A stretch of 14,199 bases of DNA from DATLXH01 sp035576005. GTDB taxonomy: Bacteria; Acidobacteriota; Thermoanaerobaculia; Gp7-AA8. Position numbers and translations under genes: made by a program. The DNA is taken from positions 1-14,199 of the forward strand of contig DATLXH010000052.1 in assembly GCA_035576005.1 (NCBI GenBank), read 5' to 3'. A model generated the notes under the pieces. It did not search any database. It was not told the origin of the DNA and was given only the letters and a program-made list of their open reading frames with translations. This document shows positions 5,402-12,132 of the stretch, piece after piece (the stretch's first letter is position 1; every line of letters starts with the position of its first letter).

Positions 5402-7186
5402 CTACTTACCTTGGCCTCGCAAGACTTTTCCCGGCAACGCGCCAGTCATCCGATCGCTTCGGAGGACCGGGACACCATTTACGATCACGTCGCTGATGCC
5501 GACCGAGAAGTGATGGGGATCCTCGTACTTTGACACATCAAGCAACCTGGCCGGATCGAAGACGATGACGTCTGCTTTCATACCTGGCCGGAGGATTCCG
5601 CGATCGTAAATGTTTACCCGCACGGCTGCCTGTGAGGTCATCTTACGAACGGCTTCTTCCAGCGAGAACAATTTCTCGTTACGAACATAGTGTCCCGCGA
5701 CTCTCGGGAACGTGCCGTACGCCCGTGGATGGGCGCCGGCCTCTTTCCCCGCGCCTACAACCGCACCCGAATCCGCTCCGACCGAGACCCATGGTTGCTT
5801 CAAGGCGTACTGGACATCGGCTTCGCTCATGCTGAAGTAAATCGCACCCGGGGACGACTTGTGACCGGAGAAGAGTCTCAGCAGCGCTTCGACAGGAGTG
5901 GTTCCCATCATCGACGAGATCTCTTCGAGAAACTTCTTCTCATACAGCTCCAGTTCCGGCACCGAGATCCGTGAGACGAAGATCCCGCGCTCACCTCGAG
6001 CGTCAACCTGGTTCTGCAGCTCAACCTCGATCTTCTGCCGCTCTTCGGGCTGCTGCAGACGCTGCAGAAAGGCGCTGTATCCTCCCTCGAGTGCCCAGCT
6101 TGGAACAAGCACACTCAGGGAAGTTGACGACGCGATGTAGGGGTAAACATTTGCTGAGACGTCGAGCCCTGAATCCCTGGCGGCCTGGATCCGTGCGATC
6201 ACCTCGGGCATACGGCCCCAGTTCTGTTTCTTCCCGACTTTTAAATGCCAGATGTTGACCGGGATTCCTGCTTCCCTCCCGATCTGAAAGGCCTCATCTA
6301 ACGCAGAATCAATCCGGTCTCCCTCATCACGGATGTGCGTAAAGTACATCCCGCCATGTCTGACTGAGACCCTGGCCAGTCGAACAATTTCTTCTGTCGT
6401 TGAGAACACCGCTGGGATGTAAATGAGTGAGGTAGACAGTCCGATGGCGCCCTCTCTCATGGCCTGATCGACGATCTGCTCCATCTGCACCAGCTCATCT
6501 TCGGTCGCCTGACGATCGACGCTGCCGATCACCATCGACCTTGGATTGGACGCTCCGACGAAAAACGCGAAGTTGATCGCGCTGCCGCCTTTTTCCACGA
6601 CCTTCATATACTCGCCGAGCGTTCTCCATCTTGGAATGTCGGTCGGATCGGCTCGAAGGCGATCGGCCACATTTTTTTCACTGATCGGACCTGGCGAGTG
6701 CCCTTCACCAGTTACCTCGGTTGTCACGCCCTGACGGACTTTTCCTTCGAGTCGTGGATCGATCAGTACCGAGTTTTGTGATTGCCCAAGAAGGTCGATG
6801 AAGCCTGGGGCGACAACCTGATCGCGCGCATCGATCGTGATTGCAGCGGTCCGCTGCTCGAGATCGCCAATCGCGGTGATGACGTCTCCCTTAATCCCGA
6901 GGTCTCCGCGGAAGGAGGGAGCGCCGGTCCCGTCGATGATCCGACCATTGATGATCCTGATGTCGAACTGCGCTTGTTGTGAAGGCATCGGGGTTGTCCT
7001 GCATCCGGAGATGAGCGTTGAAAACGAGAGGCATGCGAGCAGGAGCCCTCGATGACGAGAAAAAGCATGAACGAAGAACGCAGAACGCAGAACGCAGAAT
7101 TTTGAAACTCGCGCCAAGCGAATGTGCTGCACATTCTTCGTTCGTCGTTCTGCGTTCTGCGTTCTTCGTTCAGCATTCCACGTCAT
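5402..7186 (-). CDS. N-acyl-D-amino-acid deacylase-like lipoprotein (amidohydrolase superfamily, HxH-lacking variant)
   Basis: 594-residue protein if begun at ATG 7186, which overlaps the lysA stop as ATGA and has GAAGGGGC about five bases upstream. Residues 44-62 (RHRGLLLACLSFSTLISGC) form a lipoprotein signal with lipobox Cys62, so the enzyme is probably anchored outside the cytoplasm. The rest resembles D-aminoacylases, which release D-amino acids from N-acyl forms: NGRIIDGTGAP, VAPGFID, KVRQGVTTEVTG, THIRDEG (His284), IWHLK (His314), VGADSG (Asp472), HPRAYGTFPR (His486), and a C-terminal DRGILRPGMKADVIVFDP strand region. The two His are 30 residues apart, as in the Alcaligenes enzyme. However, the HxH pair is replaced (FIDLLGQSQ, 129-137) and the NCG cysteine region reads TGEGH (159-163). 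Activity and substrate are thus uncertain. The first ~40 residues are encoded by a heptamer inverted repeat; GTG 7132 or TTG 7117 are alternative starts. Membership of the amidohydrolase family is firm. Confidence 0.87.
   Translation of the reverse strand: MTWNAERRTQNAERRTKNVQHIRLARVSKFCVLRSAFFVHAFSRHRGLLLACLSFSTLISGCRTTPMPSQQAQFDIRIINGRIIDGTGAPSFRGDLGIKGDVITAIGDLEQRTAAITIDARDQVVAPGFIDLLGQSQNSVLIDPRLEGKVRQGVTTEVTGEGHSPGPISEKNVADRLRADPTDIPRWRTLGEYMKVVEKGGSAINFAFFVGASNPRSMVIGSVDRQATEDELVQMEQIVDQAMREGAIGLSTSLIYIPAVFSTTEEIVRLARVSVRHGGMYFTHIRDEGDRIDSALDEAFQIGREAGIPVNIWHLKVGKKQNWGRMPEVIARIQAARDSGLDVSANVYPYIASSTSLSVLVPSWALEGGYSAFLQRLQQPEERQKIEVELQNQVDARGERGIFVSRISVPELELYEKKFLEEISSMMGTTPVEALLRLFSGHKSSPGAIYFSMSEADVQYALKQPWVSVGADSGAVVGAGKEAGAHPRAYGTFPRVAGHYVRNEKLFSLEEAVRKMTSQAAVRVNIYDRGILRPGMKADVIVFDPARLLDVSKYEDPHHFSVGISDVIVNGVPVLRSDRMTGALPGKVLRGQGK
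7068..7172. repeat. Inverted repeat of GAACGCA-type heptamers inside the 5' end of the deacylase gene
   Basis: Bases 7068-7094 and 7146-7172 are perfect 27-base reverse complements, built of heptamers such as GAACGAA and GAACGCA. The 51-base middle holds a second perfect hairpin, GAATGTG-CTG-CACATTC (7120-7136). The element overlaps the coding sequence just after the ATG at 7186 and is translated there as NAERRTQNAERRTKN and, from the other arm, as CVLRSAFFVHA. It looks like an inserted or expanded palindromic element rather than family protein sequence. Confidence 0.9.
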
Positions 7187-8451
7187 AGTTGCCCCTTCAT
7201 GAGGTCTTCGTACGTCTGTCGATGTCTGATGAGCCGCACCTGGTCGCCGTCCACGAGGATCTCGGGGGGAAGCAGGCGAAGATTGTAGTGCGAGGCCATG
7301 GAGAATCCGTACGCGCCGGCATCGCAGAAGGCCAGAAGGTCGCCTACTCTGGTCGGCGCCAGACAACGCGGGGTAGGGCCGTTGATGTCACGGGTGAAGA
7401 CGTCGCCAGACTCGCATATGTTTCCCGCAACGATTCCCTGGTCCTGAGGGAGACAGTCGATCTCGTACGACGCTCGAAGCCACCGATCGTCACCGCGCGA
7501 GGCATTGAGGATGTGGTGATAGGCGCCGTACTTTGAAGGACGCGCAAGGTGATTGAACCCGGTGTCGCAACCGATCCAGCTGTAGCCCGAACTGATGCGA
7601 AGAGCCGTGACCCTGGCGACGAGCGTGCCGGACTGCCCGACGACGTAACGACCCGGTTCCAGAATCGCCATCAGGTTCCGCGACCTCAGAGTCTCCCCAG
7701 CAATCCGTTCGAGCTCTCTCCCGTACGATTCGAGGTCGAAGTCGCGGTCACCAGGGGCGTACGGAATCGACATGCCGCCGCCGAAATTGATCCACTCGAG
7801 ATCTCTGAAATCGTTACTGGTCTCGACGAGGATCCGCGCTGATTCGAGAAGTGGAGCGATGCCGTCGATCCCCGAGCCGATATGAGCATGCAGCCCTACG
7901 ACCCGCAGTCCGCCTGATTCGGCGACCATCCGCAACGCTTCGACTTCGCCGAGAGCGATGCCGAATTTCACTCCGAACCCACCCGTGACAACGTCTCGAT
8001 GATGTCCGGCGCCGACGTCAGGGTTGATCCGGATGGCGATGGGGTTGGGCATCTTCAGGCGAAGACAGCGATCGATCTCCGACATCGAGTTGATGTTGAT
8101 CACGATCGAGGGATCGAGAAGAGCCGCGAGGTCGTCGTCGGAGACATTCGAGCAGGTGAACCAGATGCGATCGGCTGGCAGACCGGCGCGCTTTGCGAGG
8201 AATACCTCTCCAGGAGAGACCGCGTCGACTCCGAAGCCGCTCCGGCAAAGCAGGTCGAGGATCGCTACATTGGCGTTCGCTTTCATTGCGTAAAAAGGGC
8301 GGAAGGGGATCGCGCGGAAGGAGCTCTGGATGCGGGCGATCTGGCGCCGGATCACATCCGCTTCGTAGACATAGAACGGAGTGCCGAATCTCTCGGCGAG
8401 ATGAGCCGTGCTGACGTTGCCGACCTGAAGCACTTGATTTTCGAAATGCAT
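7183..8451 (-). CDS. lysA: Diaminopimelate decarboxylase
   Basis: 422-residue PLP enzyme of the fold-III (alanine racemase-like) family. It removes CO2 from meso-diaminopimelate to give L-lysine, the last step of the DAP route, in the cytoplasm. Visible features: GTPFYVYE near the N-terminus, the PLP lysine in FYAMKANAN (Lys57), HAHIGSG (188-194), INFGGG (221-226), EPGRYVVG (265-272), CESGD with the active-site Cys346, and DAGAYGFSMASHYN (377-390) with Tyr381. The length matches the family. The start is ATG at 8451 with no obvious Shine-Dalgarno. It opens a probable three-gene operon with the deacylase-like lipoprotein (4-base overlap) and the APC permease, and diverges from thyA over 82 bases. 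Related decarboxylases of arginine or carboxynorspermidine exist, but the CESGD and EPGR context fits LysA well. Confidence 0.93.
   Translation of the reverse strand: MHFENQVLQVGNVSTAHLAERFGTPFYVYEADVIRRQIARIQSSFRAIPFRPFYAMKANANVAILDLLCRSGFGVDAVSPGEVFLAKRAGLPADRIWFTCSNVSDDDLAALLDPSIVININSMSEIDRCLRLKMPNPIAIRINPDVGAGHHRDVVTGGFGVKFGIALGEVEALRMVAESGGLRVVGLHAHIGSGIDGIAPLLESARILVETSNDFRDLEWINFGGGMSIPYAPGDRDFDLESYGRELERIAGETLRSRNLMAILEPGRYVVGQSGTLVARVTALRISSGYSWIGCDTGFNHLARPSKYGAYHHILNASRGDDRWLRASYEIDCLPQDQGIVAGNICESGDVFTRDINGPTPRCLAPTRVGDLLAFCDAGAYGFSMASHYNLRLLPPEILVDGDQVRLIRHRQTYEDLMKGQL
7191..7198 (-). promoter_or_regulatory. Shine-Dalgarno site supporting the ATG start of the deacylase gene
   Basis: On the minus strand GAAGGGGC lies a few bases before ATG 7186 and within the end of lysA. 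With the ATGA overlap it favours coupled initiation at 7186, even though the first ~40 codons then come from the heptamer repeat. Confidence 0.6.
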
Positions 8452-8533
8452 GACGGAAGTTGCGCAGTGTCAGGGATTGAGCCGACGGAATCAAGCGGAA
8501 CCGCGCTTCGCGGCAACTATGTTAGATTCAGCC
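8452..8533. promoter_or_regulatory. Divergent lysA/thyA spacer with a small hairpin
   Basis: 82 bases must hold the starts for both lysA (minus) and thyA (plus). CCGCG-CTT-CGCGG (8501-8513) is a perfect 5-base hairpin near its thyA end. AT-rich TATGTTAGAT (8518-8527) ends only six bases before the thyA ATG at 8534; read as a -10 box it would imply a leaderless or nearly leaderless thyA message, in keeping with the lack of a Shine-Dalgarno. No convincing -35 box was identified, so the exact promoters are not called. Confidence 0.35.
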
Positions 8534-9328
8534 ATGCGTCAGTATCTCGATCTCCTGCAGCACGTGAGGGCTCACGGAGTCGACAAGAGCGATCGCACAG
8601 GAACGGGAACCAGAAGCGTCTTCGGCCATCAGATGCGGTTCGATCTGGAGAATGGATTCCCGCTCCTGACGACAAAAAAACTCCATACGAAATCGATCAT
8701 CCACGAGCTGTTATGGTTTTTGAAGGGCCATACCAATGTCGCGTACCTCAACGACAACGGCGTGACGATATGGAACGAGTGGGCCGATGAGCAGGGAGAG
8801 CTCGGTCCCGTTTACGGCTCTCAATGGCGCTCGTGGCCCGCTCCCGATGGGTCGAGCATCGACCAGATCAGTCAGCTGATCGACCAGATCCGGAACAATC
8901 CCGACTCGCGACGACACATCGTCAGTGCGTGGAACGTCGCGGAGATCTCGAAGATGAAGTTGCCGCCCTGCCACGCACTTTTCCAGTTCTATGTCGCCGA
9001 AGGGCGGCTCTCCTGTCAGCTTTATCAGCGTAGCGCCGACATCTTTCTCGGAGTTCCTTTCAACATCGCATCCTATGCGCTCCTCACGATGATGGTGGCG
9101 CAGGTATGTGGATTGAGAGCTGGCGATTTCGTTCACACACTCGGCGACGCGCACCTTTACGCCAACCACTTCGATCAGGCAGATTTGCAACTCACCCGGG
9201 AGCCGCGGGCGTTGCCGACTCTGAGAATCAACCCAGCGGTCACTTCGATCTTCGAGTTCGATTACTCCGACTTCCGGTTCGACGGCTATGACCCGCATCC
9301 CAGCATCAAAGCGCCAATCGCCGTATGA
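8534..9328 (+). CDS. thyA: Thymidylate synthase
   Basis: 264-residue cytoplasmic enzyme that methylates dUMP to dTMP using 5,10-methylene-tetrahydrofolate and releases dihydrofolate. It has the same length as Escherichia coli ThyA and can be aligned to it without gaps: DRTGTGTRSVFGHQMRF (20-36), the catalytic cysteine in LPPCHALFQF (Cys146), CQLYQRSADIFLGVPFNIAS, and the C-terminal GYDPHPSIKAPIAV. ATG 8534 (MRQYLDLL) is chosen because it gives exactly the family N-terminus; the in-frame ATGs at 8450 and 8519 would add non-conserved residues, and 8450 would overlap lysA. The TGA stop overlaps the folA start as ATGA (9325-9328), so the two form one operon. Confidence 0.98.
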   Translation: MRQYLDLLQHVRAHGVDKSDRTGTGTRSVFGHQMRFDLENGFPLLTTKKLHTKSIIHELLWFLKGHTNVAYLNDNGVTIWNEWADEQGELGPVYGSQWRSWPAPDGSSIDQISQLIDQIRNNPDSRRHIVSAWNVAEISKMKLPPCHALFQFYVAEGRLSCQLYQRSADIFLGVPFNIASYALLTMMVAQVCGLRAGDFVHTLGDAHLYANHFDQADLQLTREPRALPTLRINPAVTSIFEFDYSDFRFDGYDPHPSIKAPIAV

Positions 9329-9825
9329 CGATTTCACTGATCGTCGTGATGGAAGAGAATCGCGTCATTGGACGCAACAACGAGCTGCCGTGGAAGCTCT
9401 CGCCGGACCTCCGAAGATTCAGGCAGCTGACCATGGGGCATCACCTGCTCATGGGGCGGAAGACGTTTGATTCGATTGGTCGCCCTCTTCCTGGAAGGAT
9501 GACCATCGTCATCACTCGCAACAACGCGTTCCATGCCGCCGGTGTGACAGTGGTTCCTTCGCTGGAAGACGCGATCAAGGTCGCGCGGGATGCGGGTGAT
9601 GACGAGATTTTCGTTGCCGGCGGTGGTGAGATCTTTTCGCAGGCGATTCCTCTGGCCGATCGCATGTACATCACGCTGATCCTTGCAGCAGTCGAGGGGG
9701 ACGTTCACTTTCCGGACTACGACCCGGAATCATGGACGCTGATTGCAAGTGAAGGACCGCTGACGGACGACAAGAGCGGGTTGAGCTACACGTTTGTTAC
9801 ATACGATCGCAAAGTCGCTCCTTGA
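9325..9825 (+). CDS. folA: Dihydrofolate reductase
   Basis: 166-residue NADPH-dependent enzyme that reduces dihydrofolate to tetrahydrofolate in the cytoplasm, recycling the dihydrofolate made by ThyA. Visible marks: SLIVVMEENRVIG (4-16), the substrate loop LPWKLSPDL with Trp23 and the acidic catalytic Asp28, MGRKTFDSIGRPLPGR (43-58) with the NADPH-binding region, VAGGGEIFSQAIP (97-109), and VEGDVHFPDY (123-132). The length is normal for chromosomal type I DHFR. Nothing points to a plasmid-borne trimethoprim-resistant form, since the gene is embedded in a thyA-folA operon. No terminator is obvious directly after it. Confidence 0.97.
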   Translation: MTISLIVVMEENRVIGRNNELPWKLSPDLRRFRQLTMGHHLLMGRKTFDSIGRPLPGRMTIVITRNNAFHAAGVTVVPSLEDAIKVARDAGDDEIFVAGGGEIFSQAIPLADRMYITLILAAVEGDVHFPDYDPESWTLIASEGPLTDDKSGLSYTFVTYDRKVAP

Positions 9826-9857
9826 GCATTGCGGACAATCCACGGACGACCCTTGAC

Positions 9858-9893
9858 GCATGCCAGAGAGCTCAAGCATGCGAGAGCCCTCAA
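9858..9893 (+). repeat. Imperfect 18-base tandem duplication
   Basis: GCATGCCAGAGAGCTCAA (9858-9875) is followed at once by GCATGCGAGAGCCCTCAA (9876-9893), three differences in 18. It lies shortly after folA. It may be a decayed hairpin or a replication-slippage product; no function is evident. Confidence 0.55.
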
Positions 9894-9920
9894 CCCCCGC
9901 CCACACGCCCCAGACTGCTA

Positions 9921-10126
9921 ACGACGCCGGTCGAACTGATGACTGAGCCGCGAAGCGAGCGAAGCGAGGCAGGGAGAGGGGCGTGAAAGTCTCGAGAGTC
10001 CGTCGGAAAGGGCGAAGTCTTCGTATCTCTCGCGGCCCCTCTCCCGGTCGCTGACGCGACCACCCTCTCCCCGCCGGGGAGAGGGACTGAGCCCCTTCGG
10101 GGCGCCCGTCCACGTCGTGTGTCATC
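9921..10126 (-). repeat. Intergenic palindromic repeat, copy C (inverted orientation)
   Basis: Bases 9953-10052 are the reverse complement of copy A (2-101) with about five mismatches. A second module (10063-10085) is the same 23-base palindrome, arms CCCTCTCCCCG, seen in A and B. The right edge is placed at GTGTCATC (10119-10126), identical to the end of copy B; the left edge at GACGCCGGTC is a decayed version of the GACACCGGTC end. GGGAGAGGGG (9972-9981) can pair with CCCCTCTCCC (10036-10045), giving a large stem-loop. It is non-coding and lies downstream of folA. Confidence 0.78.
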
Positions 10127-10242
10127 ACCTCTCCACAAACCGTCTCACGCTTGGGATGTCCCTCGTGTGTTTCTCAGACACAGCACTCACGCACATGCAG
10201 TCCGAGGTGCCACCATCAAAGGCTTGGTAGGATGCGCCTCGC

Positions 10243-11502
10243 TTGAACGAGCCGACGCCAACTCCCGCTCCCGCCGCCCGGGGATACCTCCAGCTTTTGC
10301 GAGAGAACCGTGATTTTCGTCTCTTGTATCTCGGCACGCTGATCAGTCTCGGCGGCGACTGGTTTCTCACGGTGGCTCTGCTGGATCTCGTCCTCGATCT
10401 GTCCCGGTCGGCAACGCTGGTCTCGGTCATGCTCGTTTGTCAGACACTACCGATCTTCGCCGCCACTCCATTTGCGTCGAGCCTCGTAGACAAGGTCGAT
10501 CGCCGCAGGATCATGGTGACGGCAAACTTCATTTCCGCCGGCGCAGCGCTGCTTCCACTCCTGTCGACACGATCCGAGCTCCTGGTGTTCGCATACCTCG
10601 GTGTGATTGTGATTGCGGTCTGCTCTGCCTACTTCGAGCCGTCTTCGCAGGCCGCGCTTCCGAACCTCGTATCCGCGGTCGATCTGCCTCGGGCCGGAGT
10701 CCTCATGGGATCGACATGGGGAACGATGCTCGCGGTGGGTGCCGCGGTCGGCGGCCTTGTGACCGTGACGCTCGGCCGCCGAGTGTCGTTCGTCGTCGAT
10801 TCACTCAGTTTCCTGTTGTCGGCCGCTCTGCTCCTGCGGGTGCATGGCAAGTTCGCCGAGCCCCGTGACGTTTCAAAGGAACATCCCTCGCTGATCAGAT
10901 CGCTCCAGGAGACGCTCGCCTTTGCACGCTCCCATCCTCGGGCGCTCGGTCTGCTCGTGTCGAAGACTGGTTATGGAATGAGCGCCGGGATTCTCACAAT
11001 GCTCAGCGTGTTTGGTAAGGAAGTCTTCCGGGCAGGCGCGTTCGGAATCGGCGCACTCTACGCCGCGCGCGGGATCGGCGCGCTCATAGGTCCGTTCGTG
11101 ATCAGGGCGGTTGCGCGAAACGACGATCAGCGCTACAGAATGATCTCGCTTTGCGGAATCATTTTCGGCTGCGGCTACCTTGGACTCGCACACTCTCAAT
11201 CCCTTCTTGTCGGCGCCATGGCAATCGGCATCGCACACCTCGGCGGGGGTGCGTCGTGGATGACATCGACCTACGGCTTGCAGAGAGAGGTCCCTGACTC
11301 GATCCGTGGACGCGTGTTCTCGGCGGACTACGGTCTATTCACTCTGACGATGAGCGTCTCCTGTGTGGTCGCAGGCCTTCTGGCCGACCGATTTGGTCCT
11401 GTGGCGGCGACCTCGGGACTTGCCGCGTTGTCAATCGCCTGGGCAGTCGTTTGGGGGCTTGCGACGTGGAAGCTGTGGGTGAAGGGCGAGGGCAGCGTGT
11501 AG
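10243..11502 (+). CDS. Major facilitator superfamily transporter, probable drug/metabolite exporter
   Basis: 419-residue membrane protein with about ten to twelve hydrophobic helices, resembling the DHA3 (MefA-like) drug-efflux group of the MFS. It opens with NRDFRLLYLGTLISLGGDWF (26-45), the common N-terminus of that group, and has the loop VDKVDRRRIMV (84-94) between TM2 and TM3 and the YFEPSSQAALPNLV stretch typical of the family. The second half shows QREVPDSIRGRVFSADY, the equivalent conserved region before TM10. The substrate is unknown; resistance is possible but not shown. The start is TTG at 10243: an in-frame stop lies 15 bases upstream, there is a weak TAGGA at 10228-10232, and no ATG is available before the first helix. 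It stands alone, between a repeat-bearing spacer and a hairpin at its stop codon. Confidence 0.88.
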   Translation: MNEPTPTPAPAARGYLQLLRENRDFRLLYLGTLISLGGDWFLTVALLDLVLDLSRSATLVSVMLVCQTLPIFAATPFASSLVDKVDRRRIMVTANFISAGAALLPLLSTRSELLVFAYLGVIVIAVCSAYFEPSSQAALPNLVSAVDLPRAGVLMGSTWGTMLAVGAAVGGLVTVTLGRRVSFVVDSLSFLLSAALLLRVHGKFAEPRDVSKEHPSLIRSLQETLAFARSHPRALGLLVSKTGYGMSAGILTMLSVFGKEVFRAGAFGIGALYAARGIGALIGPFVIRAVARNDDQRYRMISLCGIIFGCGYLGLAHSQSLLVGAMAIGIAHLGGGASWMTSTYGLQREVPDSIRGRVFSADYGLFTLTMSVSCVVAGLLADRFGPVAATSGLAALSIAWAVVWGLATWKLWVKGEGSV

Positions 11503-11526
11503 GACAGACACTCTTGTCTGTCCTAC
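11499..11526 (+). terminator. Strong hairpin overlapping the MFS stop codon, probable terminator
   Basis: GTAGGACAGACA (11499-11510) and TGTCTGTCCTAC (11515-11526) are a perfect 12-base stem with a CTCT loop, followed by the T-rich ATTTGTTT. The TAG stop codon (11500-11502) lies in the left arm. Position, stem and T-rich tail fit a rho-independent terminator separating the MFS gene from the gamma-carbonic-anhydrase/aspS operon. The nearly symmetrical AGGACAGACA motif could also be a repeated intergenic palindrome. Confidence 0.72.
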
Positions 11527-11553
11527 ATTTGTTTCTGCTAGAGTCCCGCGTCC

Positions 11554-12132
11554 ATGATCGTTCGTTCGTATCGAGGTAAGACTCCGAGAATCGGTGCGCG
11601 GGTATTCCTCGCGGAGAACGTCACATTGATTGGGGATGTCGAGATCGGCGACGACAGCTCGATCTGGTACGGAACCGTGCTGCGAGGGGACGTTTACCCG
11701 ATCAAAATCGGAGCGAGAAGTAACATCCAGGACAACTGCACTCTTCACGTCACAAACAGCCGGTGGGCCATAGAGATCGAAGATGAGGTGACTCTGGGTC
11801 ACGGTGTCATCGCTCACGGTTGCACGATCCGGCGAGGGTCTCTGATAGGAATGGGCTCACGGATCCTCGACGGGTCTGAGATCGGAGCACGCAGCCTCAT
11901 CGGCGCGGCAGCTCTGGTTACCGAAGGAATGTCCGTTCCGGCAGGGTCGCTGGTTCTCGGATCTCCCGGGCGGGTCAAGCGGCCCCTCACTGAAGAGGAG
12001 GACAAAGGCCTCGACGGTTACTGGAAGAACTATCTGGAGTACAAAGAGCATTATCTGGCGGAGTCACCGGGCTCTCACCTTTCACTTCTGCAGAATGTGG
12101 CGGTCGAGGGTTCCAGGGGAAACGAACGATGA
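11554..12132 (+). CDS. Gamma-carbonic-anhydrase-like hexapeptide-repeat protein
   Basis: 192-residue protein of the left-handed beta-helix gamma-carbonic-anhydrase family (YrdA/PaaY/CamH type). Hexapeptide repeats run from about 10 to 140. The family core RGDVYPIKIGARSNIQDNC (44-62) is intact, and the three zinc-ligand histidines fit: His65 (TLHV) and His83 and His88 (LGHGVIAHGC), the last two five residues apart as in Cam. It lacks the long acidic loop of archaeal Cam, as in CamH-type proteins. It may hydrate CO2, but many such homologues show no measured activity. The C-terminal part (about 145-192) is a helical tail. It has an ATG start and probably acts as a cytoplasmic trimer (family knowledge). 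Its stop overlaps the aspS start (ATGA, 12129-12132), indicating one operon. Confidence 0.9.
   Translation: MIVRSYRGKTPRIGARVFLAENVTLIGDVEIGDDSSIWYGTVLRGDVYPIKIGARSNIQDNCTLHVTNSRWAIEIEDEVTLGHGVIAHGCTIRRGSLIGMGSRILDGSEIGARSLIGAAALVTEGMSVPAGSLVLGSPGRVKRPLTEEEDKGLDGYWKNYLEYKEHYLAESPGSHLSLLQNVAVEGSRGNER

Larger units (their letters stand above)
9826..10242. other. Non-coding spacer between folA and the MFS gene
   Basis: 417 bases without a credible gene. It contains a short imperfect tandem duplication (9858-9893), the inverted repeat copy C (9921-10126), and about 115 bases before the MFS start in which I see no clear promoter boxes. Arginine-rich ORFs on the minus strand here are readings of the repeat. 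Confidence 0.7.

Noticed and set aside
7068..7172. The heptamer repeats considered as a CRISPR or minisatellite array
   Set aside because: The units are 7 bases without spacers and are arranged as two inverted arms, not as regularly spaced direct repeats.
7187..7366. Extension of the deacylase protein up to an ATG at 7366
   Set aside because: The extra 60 codons lie wholly within lysA in another frame and are Arg-rich and non-conserved. ATG 7186 has both a Shine-Dalgarno and an ATGA overlap.
8450..8533. Longer thyA starts at 8450 or 8519
   Set aside because: They would add residues before the conserved MRQYLDLL N-terminus, and 8450 overlaps the lysA start. ATG 8534 gives exactly the 264-residue family length.
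7999..8790. Plus-strand ORF of 263 codons antisense to lysA and running into thyA
   Set aside because: It is the opposite strand of well-conserved lysA and overlaps the start of thyA in another frame. The protein shows no recognisable domain and is an effect of high-GC codon use.
10125..10430. Minus-strand ORF over the MFS start, considered as a divergent regulator
   Set aside because: Arg/Ser-rich, no helix-turn-helix pattern, and it lies mostly antisense to the first helices of the MFS protein.
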